The notes: a model not told the origin generated them from the sequence alone. A DNA stretch of 64,000 nt from Streptomyces sp. R41 (GCF_041053055.1 NZ_CP163443.1:3100001-3164000), one strand, 5' to 3'; positions 18,079 through 27,763 are shown, numbered from the stretch's first letter. Numbers and translations: made by a program.

Positions 18079-18782
18079 AACTTGCGACTTGGGCCCGCCC
18101 AGCGGCGGTCATGGCGGTAGGCGCGCAGTCGCGACCTGGCCCGGGCGCGCGGCCGTCGGCGATAGAGGCGTTTGGCCCACGGGGAGCCGGGCCGGGCCAG
18201 CCGGACCGCGCCGATGAGGGCGATGAAGGGGACGATCACGCCGAAGACGGCGGTGCGCATCTTGCCCTTGCTGAGGGCGAGCAGCGCGAAGAGGAAGTTC
18301 ACCGCGACGGTCAGGATCACGCCTCCGCGGTCCTGCAGTTCCTGATCGCTGAGGTCGTTGACGCCGAACGGCGAGAAGCCGATGAGTGCGAGGCCGACGA
18401 GAGCCGCCGTGACCACCACGACCTCGACGCTCTGGCGGCCGGCCTCGGTCCAGTAGACGTCGTCGAGGTGCAGGATCAACGCGAACTCGTCGAGCACCAG
18501 GCCCGCGCCGATCCCGAACAGCACGGCGCTCAGGCCCGCGCCGAACCCGTACCGGCTGCTGGCCACCGCGCCGAAACCGCCGATCACCATCAGCACGACA
18601 CCGGGCACGACGTGGTGGATGTGCAGGCCGCCGGCCTTCACATTGCCGAAGGGGCCCTTGCCCGCACGGATCAGCCGGACGATGACGCGGGTGATCACGA
18701 AGGTCAGCACGAAGGAGGCGAGTGCCAGCAGCAGTGGCAGCTTTCCCGGTTCGATGATGTTCCGGTACAACCAATGACCCAT
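18015..18782 (-). CDS. Integral membrane protein with GGLHIHHVVPG motif, unknown function
   Basis: A 255-residue protein with five to seven hydrophobic segments. A conserved-looking His cluster, KAGGLHIHHVVPGVVLMVIG, lies near residues 50-70, and LDEFALILHLDDVYW near 100-115. These His/Asp residues inside membrane segments suggest metal binding or an enzymatic site. The C-terminal ~50 residues are strongly basic and cytosolic. Its 3' end overlaps the rhomboid-like gene tail-to-tail. No family name is recognised. Confidence 0.8.
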   Translation of the reverse strand: MGHWLYRNIIEPGKLPLLLALASFVLTFVITRVIVRLIRAGKGPFGNVKAGGLHIHHVVPGVVLMVIGGFGAVASSRYGFGAGLSAVLFGIGAGLVLDEFALILHLDDVYWTEAGRQSVEVVVVTAALVGLALIGFSPFGVNDLSDQELQDRGGVILTVAVNFLFALLALSKGKMRTAVFGVIVPFIALIGAVRLARPGSPWAKRLYRRRPRARARSRLRAYRHDRRWAGPSRKFQDWIGGKPDDELARPLPGHR

Positions 18783-18927
18783 ATGCGAACTTTATCCAGG
18801 TGTGCCGGGTGATGTTCGCGCCGGTCGCGTCGGGCCGACGTGCTTTTCCGGCCGGGGGTCCAGGGGTTGCCCCCCCCGGGAGAACGCAGCATCCACAGCC
18901 GCTGTCCGCGCCCTCCGGGCACCCGAG

Positions 18928-18939
18928 TACTCTGCGCCG
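18928..18939 (+). promoter_or_regulatory. Probable leaderless promoter of cobS
   Basis: TACTCT at 18928-18933 is followed by 6 bases and the GTG start, with no ribosome site. It has the same geometry as the cobT start. Confidence 0.45.
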
Positions 18940-19734
18940 GTGTCCAAGACGGCGTCCAAGATCCCCCTGCCCGACGGCCTCCGCTTCGCCTTCGGCACCC
19001 TCACCGTGCTGCCCGTCAAGGTGACCCGCTGGGACCGTGAAGCCGCGCGCGGCGGAATGCTGTGCGCGCCCGTGGCCGGGCTGGTGGTCGGGGCGGGCGC
19101 GGCGCTCGTGGGTGTGGCGCTGCTCGCGATGGGCGCGGGCCCCATGCTTGCCGCCGTGGCCTCCGCCTCCGTACCGGCCGCGCTCACCCGGGGCCTGCAT
19201 CTGGACGGCCTCGCCGACACCGCGGACGGGCTCGGCAGCGGCAAGCCCGCCGAGGACGCGCTGCGGATCATGAAGCAGTCGGACATCGGCCCGTTCGGCG
19301 TGATCAGCCTGCTGTTCGTACTGCTCGCCCAAGTGGCCGCGCTCTTCCAGGCGTACGACACCTCGTGGGCCCGGGGCGCGCTCGCCGCCGTCGTCTCGGC
19401 GACCGCGGCTCGCCTCGCCCTCACGCTGGCCGCTCGCACCGGAGTGCCCCCGGCCCGCCCCGAGGGCCTGGGCGCGGCGGTCGCGGGCACGGTCCCGGTG
19501 CGCGGCGCGCTGCTGGTGACGGTGGCCGTCGTCGGCGCGGCGGCGGGCGCGGGCGCGCTCGTCGGGACGTACGACCTCGTGCGCTGCGCGGTGGCGGTAC
19601 TCGCCGCCTGCGCGGCGGCCGAACTGCTGCTGCGCCACTGCACGCGCCGCTTCGGCGGCATCACGGGCGACGTGTTCGGCGGCCTCGCCGAGACGGCGGC
19701 GACGACGGCCCTGGTCGTTCTGTCACTGGGCTGA
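18940..19734 (+). CDS. cobS: Adenosylcobinamide-GDP ribazoletransferase (cobalamin synthase) CobS
   Basis: The membrane enzyme joining adenosylcobinamide-GDP with alpha-ribazole in the last steps of B12 synthesis. It has 264 residues. The signature RGLHLDGLADTADGLG lies near residues 80-95, followed by ALRIMKQSDIGPFGVI, several hydrophobic helices and the C-terminal TRRFGGITGDVFGGLAE. The frame is open upstream to 18802, but GTG 18940 (MSKTASKIPLPDGL) matches the family start. Confidence 0.93.
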   Translation: MSKTASKIPLPDGLRFAFGTLTVLPVKVTRWDREAARGGMLCAPVAGLVVGAGAALVGVALLAMGAGPMLAAVASASVPAALTRGLHLDGLADTADGLGSGKPAEDALRIMKQSDIGPFGVISLLFVLLAQVAALFQAYDTSWARGALAAVVSATAARLALTLAARTGVPPARPEGLGAAVAGTVPVRGALLVTVAVVGAAAGAGALVGTYDLVRCAVAVLAACAAAELLLRHCTRRFGGITGDVFGGLAETAATTALVVLSLG

Positions 19735-19823
19735 AACGATCACCGGAGAACGGCACTCGTGCCCCTGCACCCCCACTAATCTGATCCGCCGAGCAGACAA
19801 AGGATCGTGATCGGGGGACGTCT

Positions 19824-20447
19824 GTGCCGAATCCGCTGCGACTGCCGAAACTTCGGCGGTTCCTGGCCTGGTTCATCGACTTCGCGCTGGTGCTCGCGGC
19901 GGCTTCCGCGCTCGCCGTGCTCACCTTCCACCGGATATCCGCACTCGTGACGGACGTGCCCGACCTCGCCGCGCGGGGCGGCTGGGACATCCTCACCTCG
20001 CGCGGCGATGTCATCGACGCCTCCGAGGGCTTCGGGCTCTCCCTCTGGCACAAGGTGGTCCGGGACGTGGAGCAGGCCTTCGGGCTGCTCGTCGTCGCCA
20101 CCTTCCTCTACCAGTGGGCGGCGCTCGCCCTCACCGGATGCACGATCGGCAAGGCCCTGCTCGGCCTCAAGGTCACGCCGAGCCCCCCGCGCCGGGCGGC
20201 GCTGCGGGCCGCGGTGACGACGACGGCCGACGTCGCCGTGTACGCGCTGGCCTGCATCCTGCTGGTACAGGGCGAGTTCGCGCTCTCGGTGCTGGTGTGG
20301 GCCGTCGCCGTCGTGATCTTCTTCCTCAACGCCCTGCCCGTGCTCTCCCCGAGCCGCCGCTCCCTGGCCGACCGGCTGGCCGGCACGGCGGTCACCGGCC
20401 TCGGGCTCGCCATGCCCGGCGCCACGCCCCCAACTCGTACTTCTTGA
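19824..20447 (+). CDS. RDD-family membrane protein
   Basis: A 207-residue integral membrane protein. LRRFLAWFIDFALVLAAA carries the Arg/Asp of an RDD domain, CTIGKALLGLKVTPS the central motif, and SRRSLADRLAGTAV the second Arg/Asp. About three or four membrane helices are present. GTG 19824 follows a GGGGGA ribosome site. RDD proteins are of mostly unknown function, possibly transport. It is the last gene before a 456-base non-coding gap. Confidence 0.85.
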   Translation: MPNPLRLPKLRRFLAWFIDFALVLAAASALAVLTFHRISALVTDVPDLAARGGWDILTSRGDVIDASEGFGLSLWHKVVRDVEQAFGLLVVATFLYQWAALALTGCTIGKALLGLKVTPSPPRRAALRAAVTTTADVAVYALACILLVQGEFALSVLVWAVAVVIFFLNALPVLSPSRRSLADRLAGTAVTGLGLAMPGATPPTRTS

Positions 20448-20903
20448 GCATCGAGCTCGGTGGAAATGACGCAAAGCGGTGAGTGGCATGCTCACTGGAA
20501 CACGATGAGTGTGGCTCGGGTCACCGGGAGTGAGGGGTGAGAGGTGGACGCGACGCCATCGGGCGGTGAACAGCCGCGGGAATGAGCGAAACCCGCCCCC
20601 GAGCGTAGGCTCGTCCCGGGTACTTACCTAAGCGACCCCCGGGGAAGTGCAGGCACGCCCCCACGCCGCCCGGCACGCACTCTCGCCAACCCGGCCAAAG
20701 GCTCAAGTAGCTCCGCTACGAGGACCTTCGTCCGGCACTCCGAGAGCACGCACCGAACGACGCGGGAACGCACCCGCACTTCCCTGAGGCCGCCACCCCG
20801 GTAGGGACCGCCCCCGCAGGCCGGATCTAGGGTCAGCCGTCGGGCCCGGTCGACCCACCCCACTCGGCCACAGCAACTTCAACGGAAGCGAGATTTCACC
20901 ACC
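20448..20903. other. Gene-free 456-base region upstream of pepA
   Basis: No frame here has credible codon use on either strand. It holds GTGAG-N7-CTCAC around GCATGC at 20481-20495, a small stem at GTAGCTCCGCTAC near 20707, and GC-rich inverted stretches. It probably contains the pepA promoter and a long leader. No known riboswitch consensus was recognised. Confidence 0.6.
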
Positions 20904-22424
20904 GTGACTGCTCTCACTCTCAGCACCGCCGCAGCGTCCGGTCTGCGGGCCGACGCGATCGTCGTCGGTGTCGCGAAGGGCCCCAAGGGCCCGGTCGTCG
21001 CACCGGGCGCCGAGGCCGTGGACAACGCGTACGACGGCTCACTCGCCGGAATCCTGGAGACCCTCGGCGCCACCGGGGCCGAGGGCGAGGTGACGAAGCT
21101 GCCCGCGCCCTCCGGTTTCAAGGCACCCGTCGTCGTGGCCGTCGGCCTGGGAGCGGTCCCGGAGAAGGACGACACGTTCGGCGCCGAGGCGCTGCGCCGC
21201 GCGGCCGGTGTCGCCGCCCGCGCGCTCGCCGGTGCCAAGAAGGCCGCCTTCGCCCTGCCGATCGCGGACGCCGCCGACGCCGGTGCCGTCGCCGAGGGCG
21301 CCCGCCTGGGCGCGTACGCCTTCGACGCGTACAAGGAGAACGGTAAGGACGCCAAGAACGGCAAGGCCCCGCTCGGCGAGGTCGCGCTGCTCGGCGGCAA
21401 GCCCCGCGACGCGGCGTACAAGGCGGCCATCGCGCGCGCCACCGCCGTGACCGAGGAGCTCAACCGCGCCCGCGACCTCATCAACACCCCGCCGAACGAC
21501 CTCAACCCGGAGTCCTTCGCCGCCGTCGCCACCGCGGCCGGCAAGGAGCACGGCATCAAGGTGCAGGTGCTCGACGAGAAGGCGCTGGAGAAGGGCGGCT
21601 TCGGTGGCATCCTCGGCGTCGGCGTCGGCTCGGCCGCGGCTCCCCGCCTGGTCAAGCTGTCGTACACCTCTCCCAAGGCGACCAAGCACCTCGCCTTCGT
21701 CGGCAAGGGCATCACGTACGACTCGGGCGGCATCTCGCTGAAGCCCGCCGGGCACAACGAGACGATGAAGTGCGACATGAGCGGCGCGGCGGCGGTCTTC
21801 GCCGCCGTGGTCGCCGCCGCGCGCCTCGGCCTGGAGGTCAACGTCACCGGCTGGCTCGCGCTGGCCGAGAACATGCCGTCCGGGACCGCCACCCGCCCGG
21901 GCGACGTGCTGCGCATGTACAGCGGCAAGACCGTCGAGGTCCTCAACACGGACGCCGAGGGCCGTCTGGTCCTCGCCGACGCGCTGTGGAAGGCGTCGGA
22001 GGAGAAGCCGGACGCGATCGTCGACGTGGCGACCCTGACCGGCGCGATGGTGCTGGCGCTTGGCCACCGCACCTTCGGTGTGATGGCCAACGACGACGCG
22101 TTCCGCGCCTCGATCGTCGAGGCCGCGGAGGAGGTCGGCGAGGAGTCCTGGCCGATGCCGCTGCCCGAGCACCTGCGCAAGGGCATGGACTCCCCCACCG
22201 CCGACATCGCCAACATGGGCGAGCGGATGGGCGGCGGCCTGGTCGCCGGTCTCTTCCTGCGCGAGTTCGTGGGCGAGGGGATCACCTGGGCCCACCTCGA
22301 CATCGCGGGCCCGGCGTTCAACGAGTCCGGCCCCTTCGGCTACACCCCCAAGGGCGGCACCGGTTCCGCGGTCCGCACCCTGGTCCGGCTCGCCGAACTG
22401 ACGGCTGCGGGCGACCTGGGCTGA
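20904..22424 (+). CDS. pepA: Leucyl aminopeptidase (M17) PepA
   Basis: A two-metal cytosolic aminopeptidase, usually a hexamer, that trims N-terminal residues from peptides. It has 506 residues. The C-terminal catalytic domain shows the metal region VGKGITYDSGGISLKPA, METMKCDMSGAAAV-like sequence (here NETMKCDMSGAAAV) and the M17 signature NTDAEGRLVLADAL near residues 350-363. Start GTG 20904 gives MTALTLSTAAASG. It is followed by a strong terminator, so it is separate from the lpd gene. Confidence 0.95.
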   Translation: MTALTLSTAAASGLRADAIVVGVAKGPKGPVVAPGAEAVDNAYDGSLAGILETLGATGAEGEVTKLPAPSGFKAPVVVAVGLGAVPEKDDTFGAEALRRAAGVAARALAGAKKAAFALPIADAADAGAVAEGARLGAYAFDAYKENGKDAKNGKAPLGEVALLGGKPRDAAYKAAIARATAVTEELNRARDLINTPPNDLNPESFAAVATAAGKEHGIKVQVLDEKALEKGGFGGILGVGVGSAAAPRLVKLSYTSPKATKHLAFVGKGITYDSGGISLKPAGHNETMKCDMSGAAAVFAAVVAAARLGLEVNVTGWLALAENMPSGTATRPGDVLRMYSGKTVEVLNTDAEGRLVLADALWKASEEKPDAIVDVATLTGAMVLALGHRTFGVMANDDAFRASIVEAAEEVGEESWPMPLPEHLRKGMDSPTADIANMGERMGGGLVAGLFLREFVGEGITWAHLDIAGPAFNESGPFGYTPKGGTGSAVRTLVRLAELTAAGDLG

Positions 22425-22437
22425 GGCCCTGACCAGT

Positions 22438-22476
22438 GAGAGCGGCCCCGGGTCCTGGTGACCCGGGGCCGCTCTC
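22438..22476 (+). terminator. pepA terminator
   Basis: A perfect 17-bp stem (22438-22454 with 22460-22476) closes a 5-base loop, beginning 14 bases after the pepA stop. No long T tract follows, as is usual in streptomycetes. Confidence 0.85.
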
Positions 22477-22718
22477 ATGGTCGTACGAGGGTTTCGCCCT
22501 CGACGAAATCCGCAGGTTCCCACACATCCGCACCCCGTCGACGTGATGGATCAGACGTCTCACACACCGGCCCGGCGTCTCGATCGCCGCCGACAAGTGC
22601 GAAGATGGGTTCTCGGCAGGACAGGGCCCCCACCACAGGGCCGAAGAAGAGCGGCCGGACACCAGCCGCCGACCGGTCACTGGAGACCGGCGTGGCGCAC
22701 ATGCATGGAGGACGTGAC

Positions 22719-24107
22719 GTGGCGAACGACGCCAGCACCGTTTTCGACCTAGTGATCCTCGGCGGCGGTAGCGGCGGTTACGCCGCGGCGCTGCGCGGAG
22801 CGCAGCTGGGCCTGGACGTCGCCCTGATCGAGAAGGACAAGGTCGGCGGTACCTGCCTGCACCGCGGGTGCATCCCCACCAAGGCTCTGCTGCACGCGGG
22901 CGAGATCGCCGACCAGGCCCGCGAGAGCGAGCAGTTCGGCGTGAAGGCCACCTTCGAGGGCATCGACGTACCTGCCGTCCACAAGTACAAGGACGGGGTC
23001 ATCTCGGGCCTGTACAAGGGTCTGCAGGGTCTCATCGCGTCCCGCAAGGTGACGTACATCGAGGGTGAGGGCCGCCTCTCCTCCCCCACCTCCGTCGACG
23101 TGAACGGCCGGCGCATCCAGGGCCGCCACGTGCTCCTGGCGACCGGCTCCGTGCCGAAGTCGCTGCCGGGCCTGGAGATCGACGGCAACCGCATCATCTC
23201 TTCCGACCACGCGCTGGTCCTGGACCGCGTCCCGCAGTCCGCGATCATCCTGGGCGGCGGCGTCATCGGCGTGGAGTTCGCCTCCGCGTGGAAGTCCTTC
23301 GGCTCCGACGTCACGGTCATCGAGGGCCTCAAGCACCTCGTCCCGGTCGAGGACGAGAACTCCTCCAAGCTTCTTGAGCGCGCGTTCCGCAAGCGCGGCA
23401 TCAAGTTCAACCTGGGCACCTTCTTCTCGAAGGCCGAGTACACCCAGAACGGTGTCAAGGTCACCCTCGCCGACGGCAAGGAGTTCGAGGCCGAGGTACT
23501 GCTCGTCGCCGTCGGCCGCGGCCCGGTCTCGGCCGGTCTCGGCTACGAGGAGCAGGGCGTCGCGATGGACCGCGGCTACGTCCTGGTCGACGAGTACATG
23601 CGGACGAACGTCCCGACCATCTCCGCCGTCGGTGACCTGGTCCCGACGCTCCAGCTCGCGCACGTCGGCTTCGCCGAGGGCATCCTGGTGGCGGAGCGTC
23701 TGGCCGGTCTGAAGACCGTTCCGATCGACTACGACGGCGTGCCGCGGGTGACGTACTGCCACCCCGAGGTCGCCTCCGTGGGCATCACCGAGGCCAAGGC
23801 CAAGGAGATCTACGGCGCGGACAAGGTCGTCGCTCTGAAGTACAACCTCGCGGGCAACGGCAAGAGCAAGATCCTGAACACCGCGGGCGAGATCAAGCTC
23901 GTCCAGGTGAAGGACGGTGCCGTGGTCGGCGTCCACATGGTCGGCGACCGCATGGGCGAGCAGGTCGGCGAGGCCCAGCTGATCTACAACTGGGAAGCGC
24001 TGCCGGCCGAGGTCGCCCAGCTCATCCACGCCCACCCGACGCAGAACGAGGCGCTCGGCGAGGCCCACCTGGCCCTCGCGGGCAAGCCGCTGCACTCGCA
24101 CGACTGA
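22719..24107 (+). CDS. lpdA: Dihydrolipoyl dehydrogenase (E3)
   Basis: Reoxidises the dihydrolipoyl groups of 2-oxoacid dehydrogenase complexes, passing electrons through FAD and a disulfide to NAD. It has 462 residues: FAD-binding LVILGGGSGGYAAALRG, redox disulfide GGTCLHRGCIPTKAL near 41-55, NAD-binding ILGGGVIGVEFAS, FAD motif TISAVGDLV and the C-terminal His/Glu pair in HAHPTQNEALGEA. GTG 22719 has GGAGG 7 bases upstream; the frame is open further but unsupported. E2 follows 90 bases downstream. Confidence 0.95.
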   Translation: MANDASTVFDLVILGGGSGGYAAALRGAQLGLDVALIEKDKVGGTCLHRGCIPTKALLHAGEIADQARESEQFGVKATFEGIDVPAVHKYKDGVISGLYKGLQGLIASRKVTYIEGEGRLSSPTSVDVNGRRIQGRHVLLATGSVPKSLPGLEIDGNRIISSDHALVLDRVPQSAIILGGGVIGVEFASAWKSFGSDVTVIEGLKHLVPVEDENSSKLLERAFRKRGIKFNLGTFFSKAEYTQNGVKVTLADGKEFEAEVLLVAVGRGPVSAGLGYEEQGVAMDRGYVLVDEYMRTNVPTISAVGDLVPTLQLAHVGFAEGILVAERLAGLKTVPIDYDGVPRVTYCHPEVASVGITEAKAKEIYGADKVVALKYNLAGNGKSKILNTAGEIKLVQVKDGAVVGVHMVGDRMGEQVGEAQLIYNWEALPAEVAQLIHAHPTQNEALGEAHLALAGKPLHSHD

Positions 24108-24197
24108 TCAGCCACCGGCTGTCCCCAGTCACCGCGTCGAGTAGGGCGCGACGACGACCACAGACTTCCGCACCATTCGTAAGGAGCAACAGAAACC

Positions 24198-26003
24198 ATG
24201 CCGGTTTCCGTAACCCTTCCGGCGCTCGGTGAGAGCGTCACCGAGGGCACTGTCACCCGCTGGCTGAAGGCCGAGGGCGAGCGCGTCGAGGCCGACGAGC
24301 CGCTGCTGGAGGTGTCGACCGACAAGGTCGACACCGAGATCCCCTCGCCCGCCGCCGGTGTGCTCGCCTCCATCAAGGTCGCCGAGGACGAGACGGTCGA
24401 GGTCGGCGCCGAGCTGGCCGTCATCGACGACGGCACGGGCGCCCCCGCTGCCGCCCCGGCCCCGGCCGCCGCCGAGGCCCCGGCTGCCGCGCCGGCCGCC
24501 CCCGCCCCGGTCGCCGAGGCACCCGCGGCTCCGGCCGCCCCGGCCCCCGCCGCCGCGCCCGCCGCTCCGGCGGGCGGCGCCACCGGTACCGACGTCGTGC
24601 TGCCCGCCCTGGGCGAGTCGGTCACCGAAGGCACCGTCACCCGCTGGCTGAAGGAGGTCGGCGAGGAGGTCGCGGAGGACGAGCCGCTGCTCGAGGTCTC
24701 CACGGACAAGGTCGACACCGAGATCCCGTCGCCCGCCGCCGGCGTGCTGCTGGAGATCGTGGTCGGCGAGGACGAGACCGCCGAGGTCGGCGCCAAGCTG
24801 GCCGTCATCGGCGCGCCCGGCGCCGCTCCGGCCGCCGCCGCCCCCGCGGCTCCGGCTGCCCCCGCCGCCGCTCCGGCCGCGCCCCCGCGCGCCCGCCGCT
24901 CCGGCTCCGGCCCCCGCTGCTCCGGCCGCCCCGGCCGCTGCCGCCGCCCCGGCTCCGGTCCAGCCCGCGGCGGCTCCGCCCCCGTCGCGCCCGCCGCTCC
25001 GGCTCCCGCGCCGGTCGCCGCGCCCGCCCCCGTCACCCCGGCTCCGGCTCCCGCCGCGCAGGCCACCGACGAGGGTGCGTACGTGACCCCGCTGGTGCGC
25101 AAGCTCGCCGCCGAGAACGGCGTCGACCTGGCCGCCGTCAAGGGCACCGGCGTCGGCGGTCGTATCCGCAAGCAGGACGTCATCGCCGCCGCCGAGGCCG
25201 CGAAGGCCGCTGCCGCCGCTCCGGCGCCGGCTGCCGCCGCCCCGGCCGCCGCCAAGAAGGCGCCGGCCCTGGAGGTCTCCCCCCTCCGCGGCCAGACCGT
25301 CAAGATGCCGCGCATCCGCAAGGTCATCGGCGACAACATGGTCAAGGCCCTGCACGAGCAGGCCCAGCTCTCCTCGGTCGTCGAGGTGGACGTCACCCGC
25401 CTGATGCGCCTGCGCGCCCAGGCCAAGGACTCCTTCGCCGCGCGCGAGGGCGTCAAGCTCTCCCCGATGCCGTTCTTCGTGAAGGCGGCGGCCCAGGCGC
25501 TGAAGGCCCACCCGGCCGTCAACGCCCGGATCAACGTCGACGAGGGCACGATCACCTACTTCGACACCGAGAACATCGGTATCGCGGTGGACTCCGAGAA
25601 GGGCCTGATGACCCCGGTCATCAAGCACGCGGGCGACCTCAACATCGCCGGCATCGCCAAGGCCACCGCCGACCTGGCGGGCAAGGTCCGGGCGAACAAG
25701 ATCACCCCGGACGAGCTGTCCGGCGCGACCTTCACCATCTCCAACACCGGCTCGCGCGGCGCGCTCTTCGACACGATCATCGTGCCGCCGAACCAGGTCG
25801 CGATCCTGGGCATCGGCGCCACGGTCAAGCGTCCGGCCGTCATCGAGACGGAGGAGGGCACCGTCATCGGCGTCCGCGACATGACGTACCTGACGCTCTC
25901 CTACGACCACCGCCTGGTGGACGGCGCCGACGCCGCCCGCTACCTGACGGCGGTCAAGGCGATCCTGGAGGCGGGCGAGTTCGAGGTCGAGCTCGGCCTG
26001 TAG
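24198..26003 (+). CDS. sucB: 2-oxoacid dehydrogenase E2 (dihydrolipoamide acyltransferase), two lipoyl domains
   Basis: A 601-residue core acyltransferase. Lipoyl domain 1 spans ~1-78 and domain 2 ~135-212, each with lipoyl-Lys in [14 protein letters not shown]. Ala/Pro linkers separate them. The subunit-binding domain is near 293-330 ([16 protein letters not shown]). The catalytic domain is ~355-601, ending with [14 protein letters not shown] (active His/Asp). Between about residues 230 and 262 the Ala/Pro linker becomes Arg/Gly/Cys-rich; reading +1 restores Ala/Pro there, so two compensating indels are likely. Whether it serves pyruvate or 2-oxoglutarate dehydrogenase is open: aceE is nearby, and actinobacterial E2s can serve both. 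Confidence 0.93.
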   Translation: MPVSVTLPALGESVTEGTVTRWLKAEGERVEADEPLLEVSTDKVDTEIPSPAAGVLASIKVAEDETVEVGAELAVIDDGTGAPAAAPAPAAAEAPAAAPAAPAPVAEAPAAPAAPAPAAAPAAPAGGATGTDVVLPALGESVTEGTVTRWLKEVGEEVAEDEPLLEVSTDKVDTEIPSPAAGVLLEIVVGEDETAEVGAKLAVIGAPGAAPAAAAPAAPAAPAAAPAAPPRARRSGSGPRCSGRPGRCRRPGSGPARGGSAPVAPAAPAPAPVAAPAPVTPAPAPAAQATDEGAYVTPLVRKLAAENGVDLAAVKGTGVGGRIRKQDVIAAAEAAKAAAAAPAPAAAAPAAAKKAPALEVSPLRGQTVKMPRIRKVIGDNMVKALHEQAQLSSVVEVDVTRLMRLRAQAKDSFAAREGVKLSPMPFFVKAAAQALKAHPAVNARINVDEGTITYFDTENIGIAVDSEKGLMTPVIKHAGDLNIAGIAKATADLAGKVRANKITPDELSGATFTISNTGSRGALFDTIIVPPNQVAILGIGATVKRPAVIETEEGTVIGVRDMTYLTLSYDHRLVDGADAARYLTAVKAILEAGEFEVELGL

Positions 26004-26032
26004 TACTTCATCGCCTCAGCTTCATCGCTTGT

Positions 26033-26072
26033 GCGACGCCCCTGTCCGGGACCTTCCGGGCGGGGGCGTCGC
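26033..26072. terminator. Bidirectional terminator after E2
   Basis: GCGACGCCCC and GGGGCGTCGC arms, with a few internal mismatches, enclose a GACCTT loop. It lies between the converging E2 gene and the minus-strand lipoprotein gene. Confidence 0.75.
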
Positions 26073-26073
26073 G

Positions 26074-26802
26074 TCAGTGCGGCTTCAGCGTCTTGTCCGT
26101 CCACAGCACCAGCATCTCCACCCAGACGTTCGGGATCTCCGTCTGGTACGCGGGCGTCAAGTGCCGTGTCCGGTACGCCTTGAGGACGTCGTACGTGGCG
26201 TCGAGGCAGTCGCGGGAGCCGAGGTCGCCGGTCTTCGGGTCGACGCCGACGAGGAAACCGCGGCTCTCGACGGTACGGATCATGGCGCGCGCCGAGGCGA
26301 CATCGCCGGCCGACGAGGACGTGCAGCGGTAACGGCTGTACGGGTGGGTCGACTTGCCGGGGTAGTGCGCGTCGCGGGACATGTCGCTGAGCATCTGCGC
26401 GTACGAGCCCTCGGCGTGCCAGGCGCCGATGTAGCCGCCGGGCGGGGTGTAGAGCGCGTTGGTCGGGTTCTCGACCGCGCCGTACTCCCAGCGGTCGGTG
26501 CCCGTGATGCGGAAGCCCCAGCCGGTGTGGCCGAACTTCTGGGCGCCGTCCGGCTTGACGAAGACGCAGGCGCCGCCGGGGCCCGCGGGCTGCCCGGCCG
26601 GGGCCGTACCGCCCGAACCCGTGCCGCCTGAGCTTGTGCCGCCCGAACCCGTGCCGGCCGAGGTGCCGATGGACTGCCCACCGCTCGGCTGCGCCGCCGC
26701 CCCCACGTCCGTCGGCTCGCATCCCGTCAGGCCCACGACCGTCCCGGCCACGACAGCCGCCATCGCCCAGCGCACCCCTCGTTTCCGTCCCCATCCGCTC
26801 AT
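26074..26802 (-). CDS. Secreted lipoprotein, unknown function
   Basis: A 242-residue protein. Signal peptide MSGWGRKRGVRWAMAAVVAG is followed by lipobox GLTGC near residue 28. A low-complexity Gly/Ser/Thr linker (~40-68) precedes a folded domain with four Cys (CVFVKPDG, YRCTSSSAG, SRDCLDATYD) and many aromatic residues. No family is recognised. It is probably tethered to the outer membrane face. It converges on the E2 gene. Confidence 0.8.
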   Translation of the reverse strand: MSGWGRKRGVRWAMAAVVAGTVVGLTGCEPTDVGAAAQPSGGQSIGTSAGTGSGGTSSGGTGSGGTAPAGQPAGPGGACVFVKPDGAQKFGHTGWGFRITGTDRWEYGAVENPTNALYTPPGGYIGAWHAEGSYAQMLSDMSRDAHYPGKSTHPYSRYRCTSSSAGDVASARAMIRTVESRGFLVGVDPKTGDLGSRDCLDATYDVLKAYRTRHLTPAYQTEIPNVWVEMLVLWTDKTLKPH

Positions 26803-27080
26803 GCCATCCCCCTGGCGTTCACGGGGCGCCCCTCGCGGGAACCCCTGTGCCGACCCCCACGCCGTGCGGGCCTCGCGAGTTCACGGGGTGACACGGCCGT
26901 GACGCCTCCGGGCCCCGGCCGGTACGGGTCTTTACAGCCGCGGGCACTCTGACAGCGTGTAAGTCTCGTCTCACCTGCATGAAAGCGCCCCCGTGCGCCT
27001 CTCACCGGCGGGGGCGCGGCCTTATTGTCTAAACGTCAAACGCCCTTGGGGCCGGTGCGCCCCCTCCGTAAGGAGCCCTC

Positions 27081-27704
27081 ATGACCGCGCCCGTCGTCCA
27101 CTCGCTGCGCGAACAGATCCGCGAGCACATCGTGGAGGGGATCGTCAGCGGGCGCTGGAAGCCGGGCGAGCGGATCGTGGAGCGGCGGATCGCCACCGAG
27201 CTGGAGGTCAGCCAGACCCCGGTGCGCGAGGCGCTGCGCGAGCTGGAGTCGCTGCGGCTGATCGAGTCGGCGCCGAACAAGGGCGTACGGGTCAGAAATC
27301 TGACCGCCGCCGACCTGGAGGAGAGCTACCCCGTACGAGCCGGTCTGGAGGCCATCGCGGCGGAGCTGGCGGCCGAGCGGCTCGCCCAGGACTGCTCGGC
27401 CCTGGAGCCGCACGTCGCGGCGCTGTACGAGGCCGACCGGCTGTCGGACGGGACCGGTCAGGTGCGGCACACCGTGGCCTTCCACCGCGAGCTGGTGCGG
27501 GCCGCCGGGAACTCGGTGCTGCTGCACACCTGGGAAGGGCTGGGCATCGAGGTGTTCACCGCCCTGTCGATCCGGTGGCTCGGGACCGTGCAGCAGTCGT
27601 ACGCGGAGGAGCACGAGGCACTCGTGGACGCGTTCAGGCGGCGGGATCCGCTGATCGCCGACCTCGTGAAGGCGCATGTGCTCGGCTGCGCCCCGCGCGC
27701 CTGA
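27081..27704 (+). CDS. GntR-family regulator (FCD subfamily)
   Basis: A 207-residue regulator. The N-terminal winged helix has IREHIVEGIVSGRWKPGERI and TELEVSQTPVREALRELES. The FCD effector domain follows (LEESYPVRAGLEAIAAELAA, VAFHRELVRAAGNSVLL). The C-terminus is short for the subfamily. TTG-N9-CAA (27026-27040) in the upstream region could be an autoregulatory site. Its position directly before aceE, whose promoter region carries palindromes, makes it the leading candidate regulator of pyruvate dehydrogenase E1; this is inference. Confidence 0.9.
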   Translation: MTAPVVHSLREQIREHIVEGIVSGRWKPGERIVERRIATELEVSQTPVREALRELESLRLIESAPNKGVRVRNLTAADLEESYPVRAGLEAIAAELAAERLAQDCSALEPHVAALYEADRLSDGTGQVRHTVAFHRELVRAAGNSVLLHTWEGLGIEVFTALSIRWLGTVQQSYAEEHEALVDAFRRRDPLIADLVKAHVLGCAPRA

Positions 27705-27763
27705 CACAGTGGAGCGACTCCGCGCTCAAGCGTGCTCTCACCTGCGCAAACCTTCGATTTCAA

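Noticed and set aside
11200..19000. Cobalamin riboswitch upstream of the cob genes
   Set aside because: No B12-box-like sequence or adequate leader found; cobT and cobS appear leaderless, leaving no room for one.
20448..20903. c-di-AMP or other known riboswitch in the pepA leader
   Set aside because: Some motifs looked suggestive, but the conserved consensus pieces and pairing could not be assembled; left as an uncharacterised leader.
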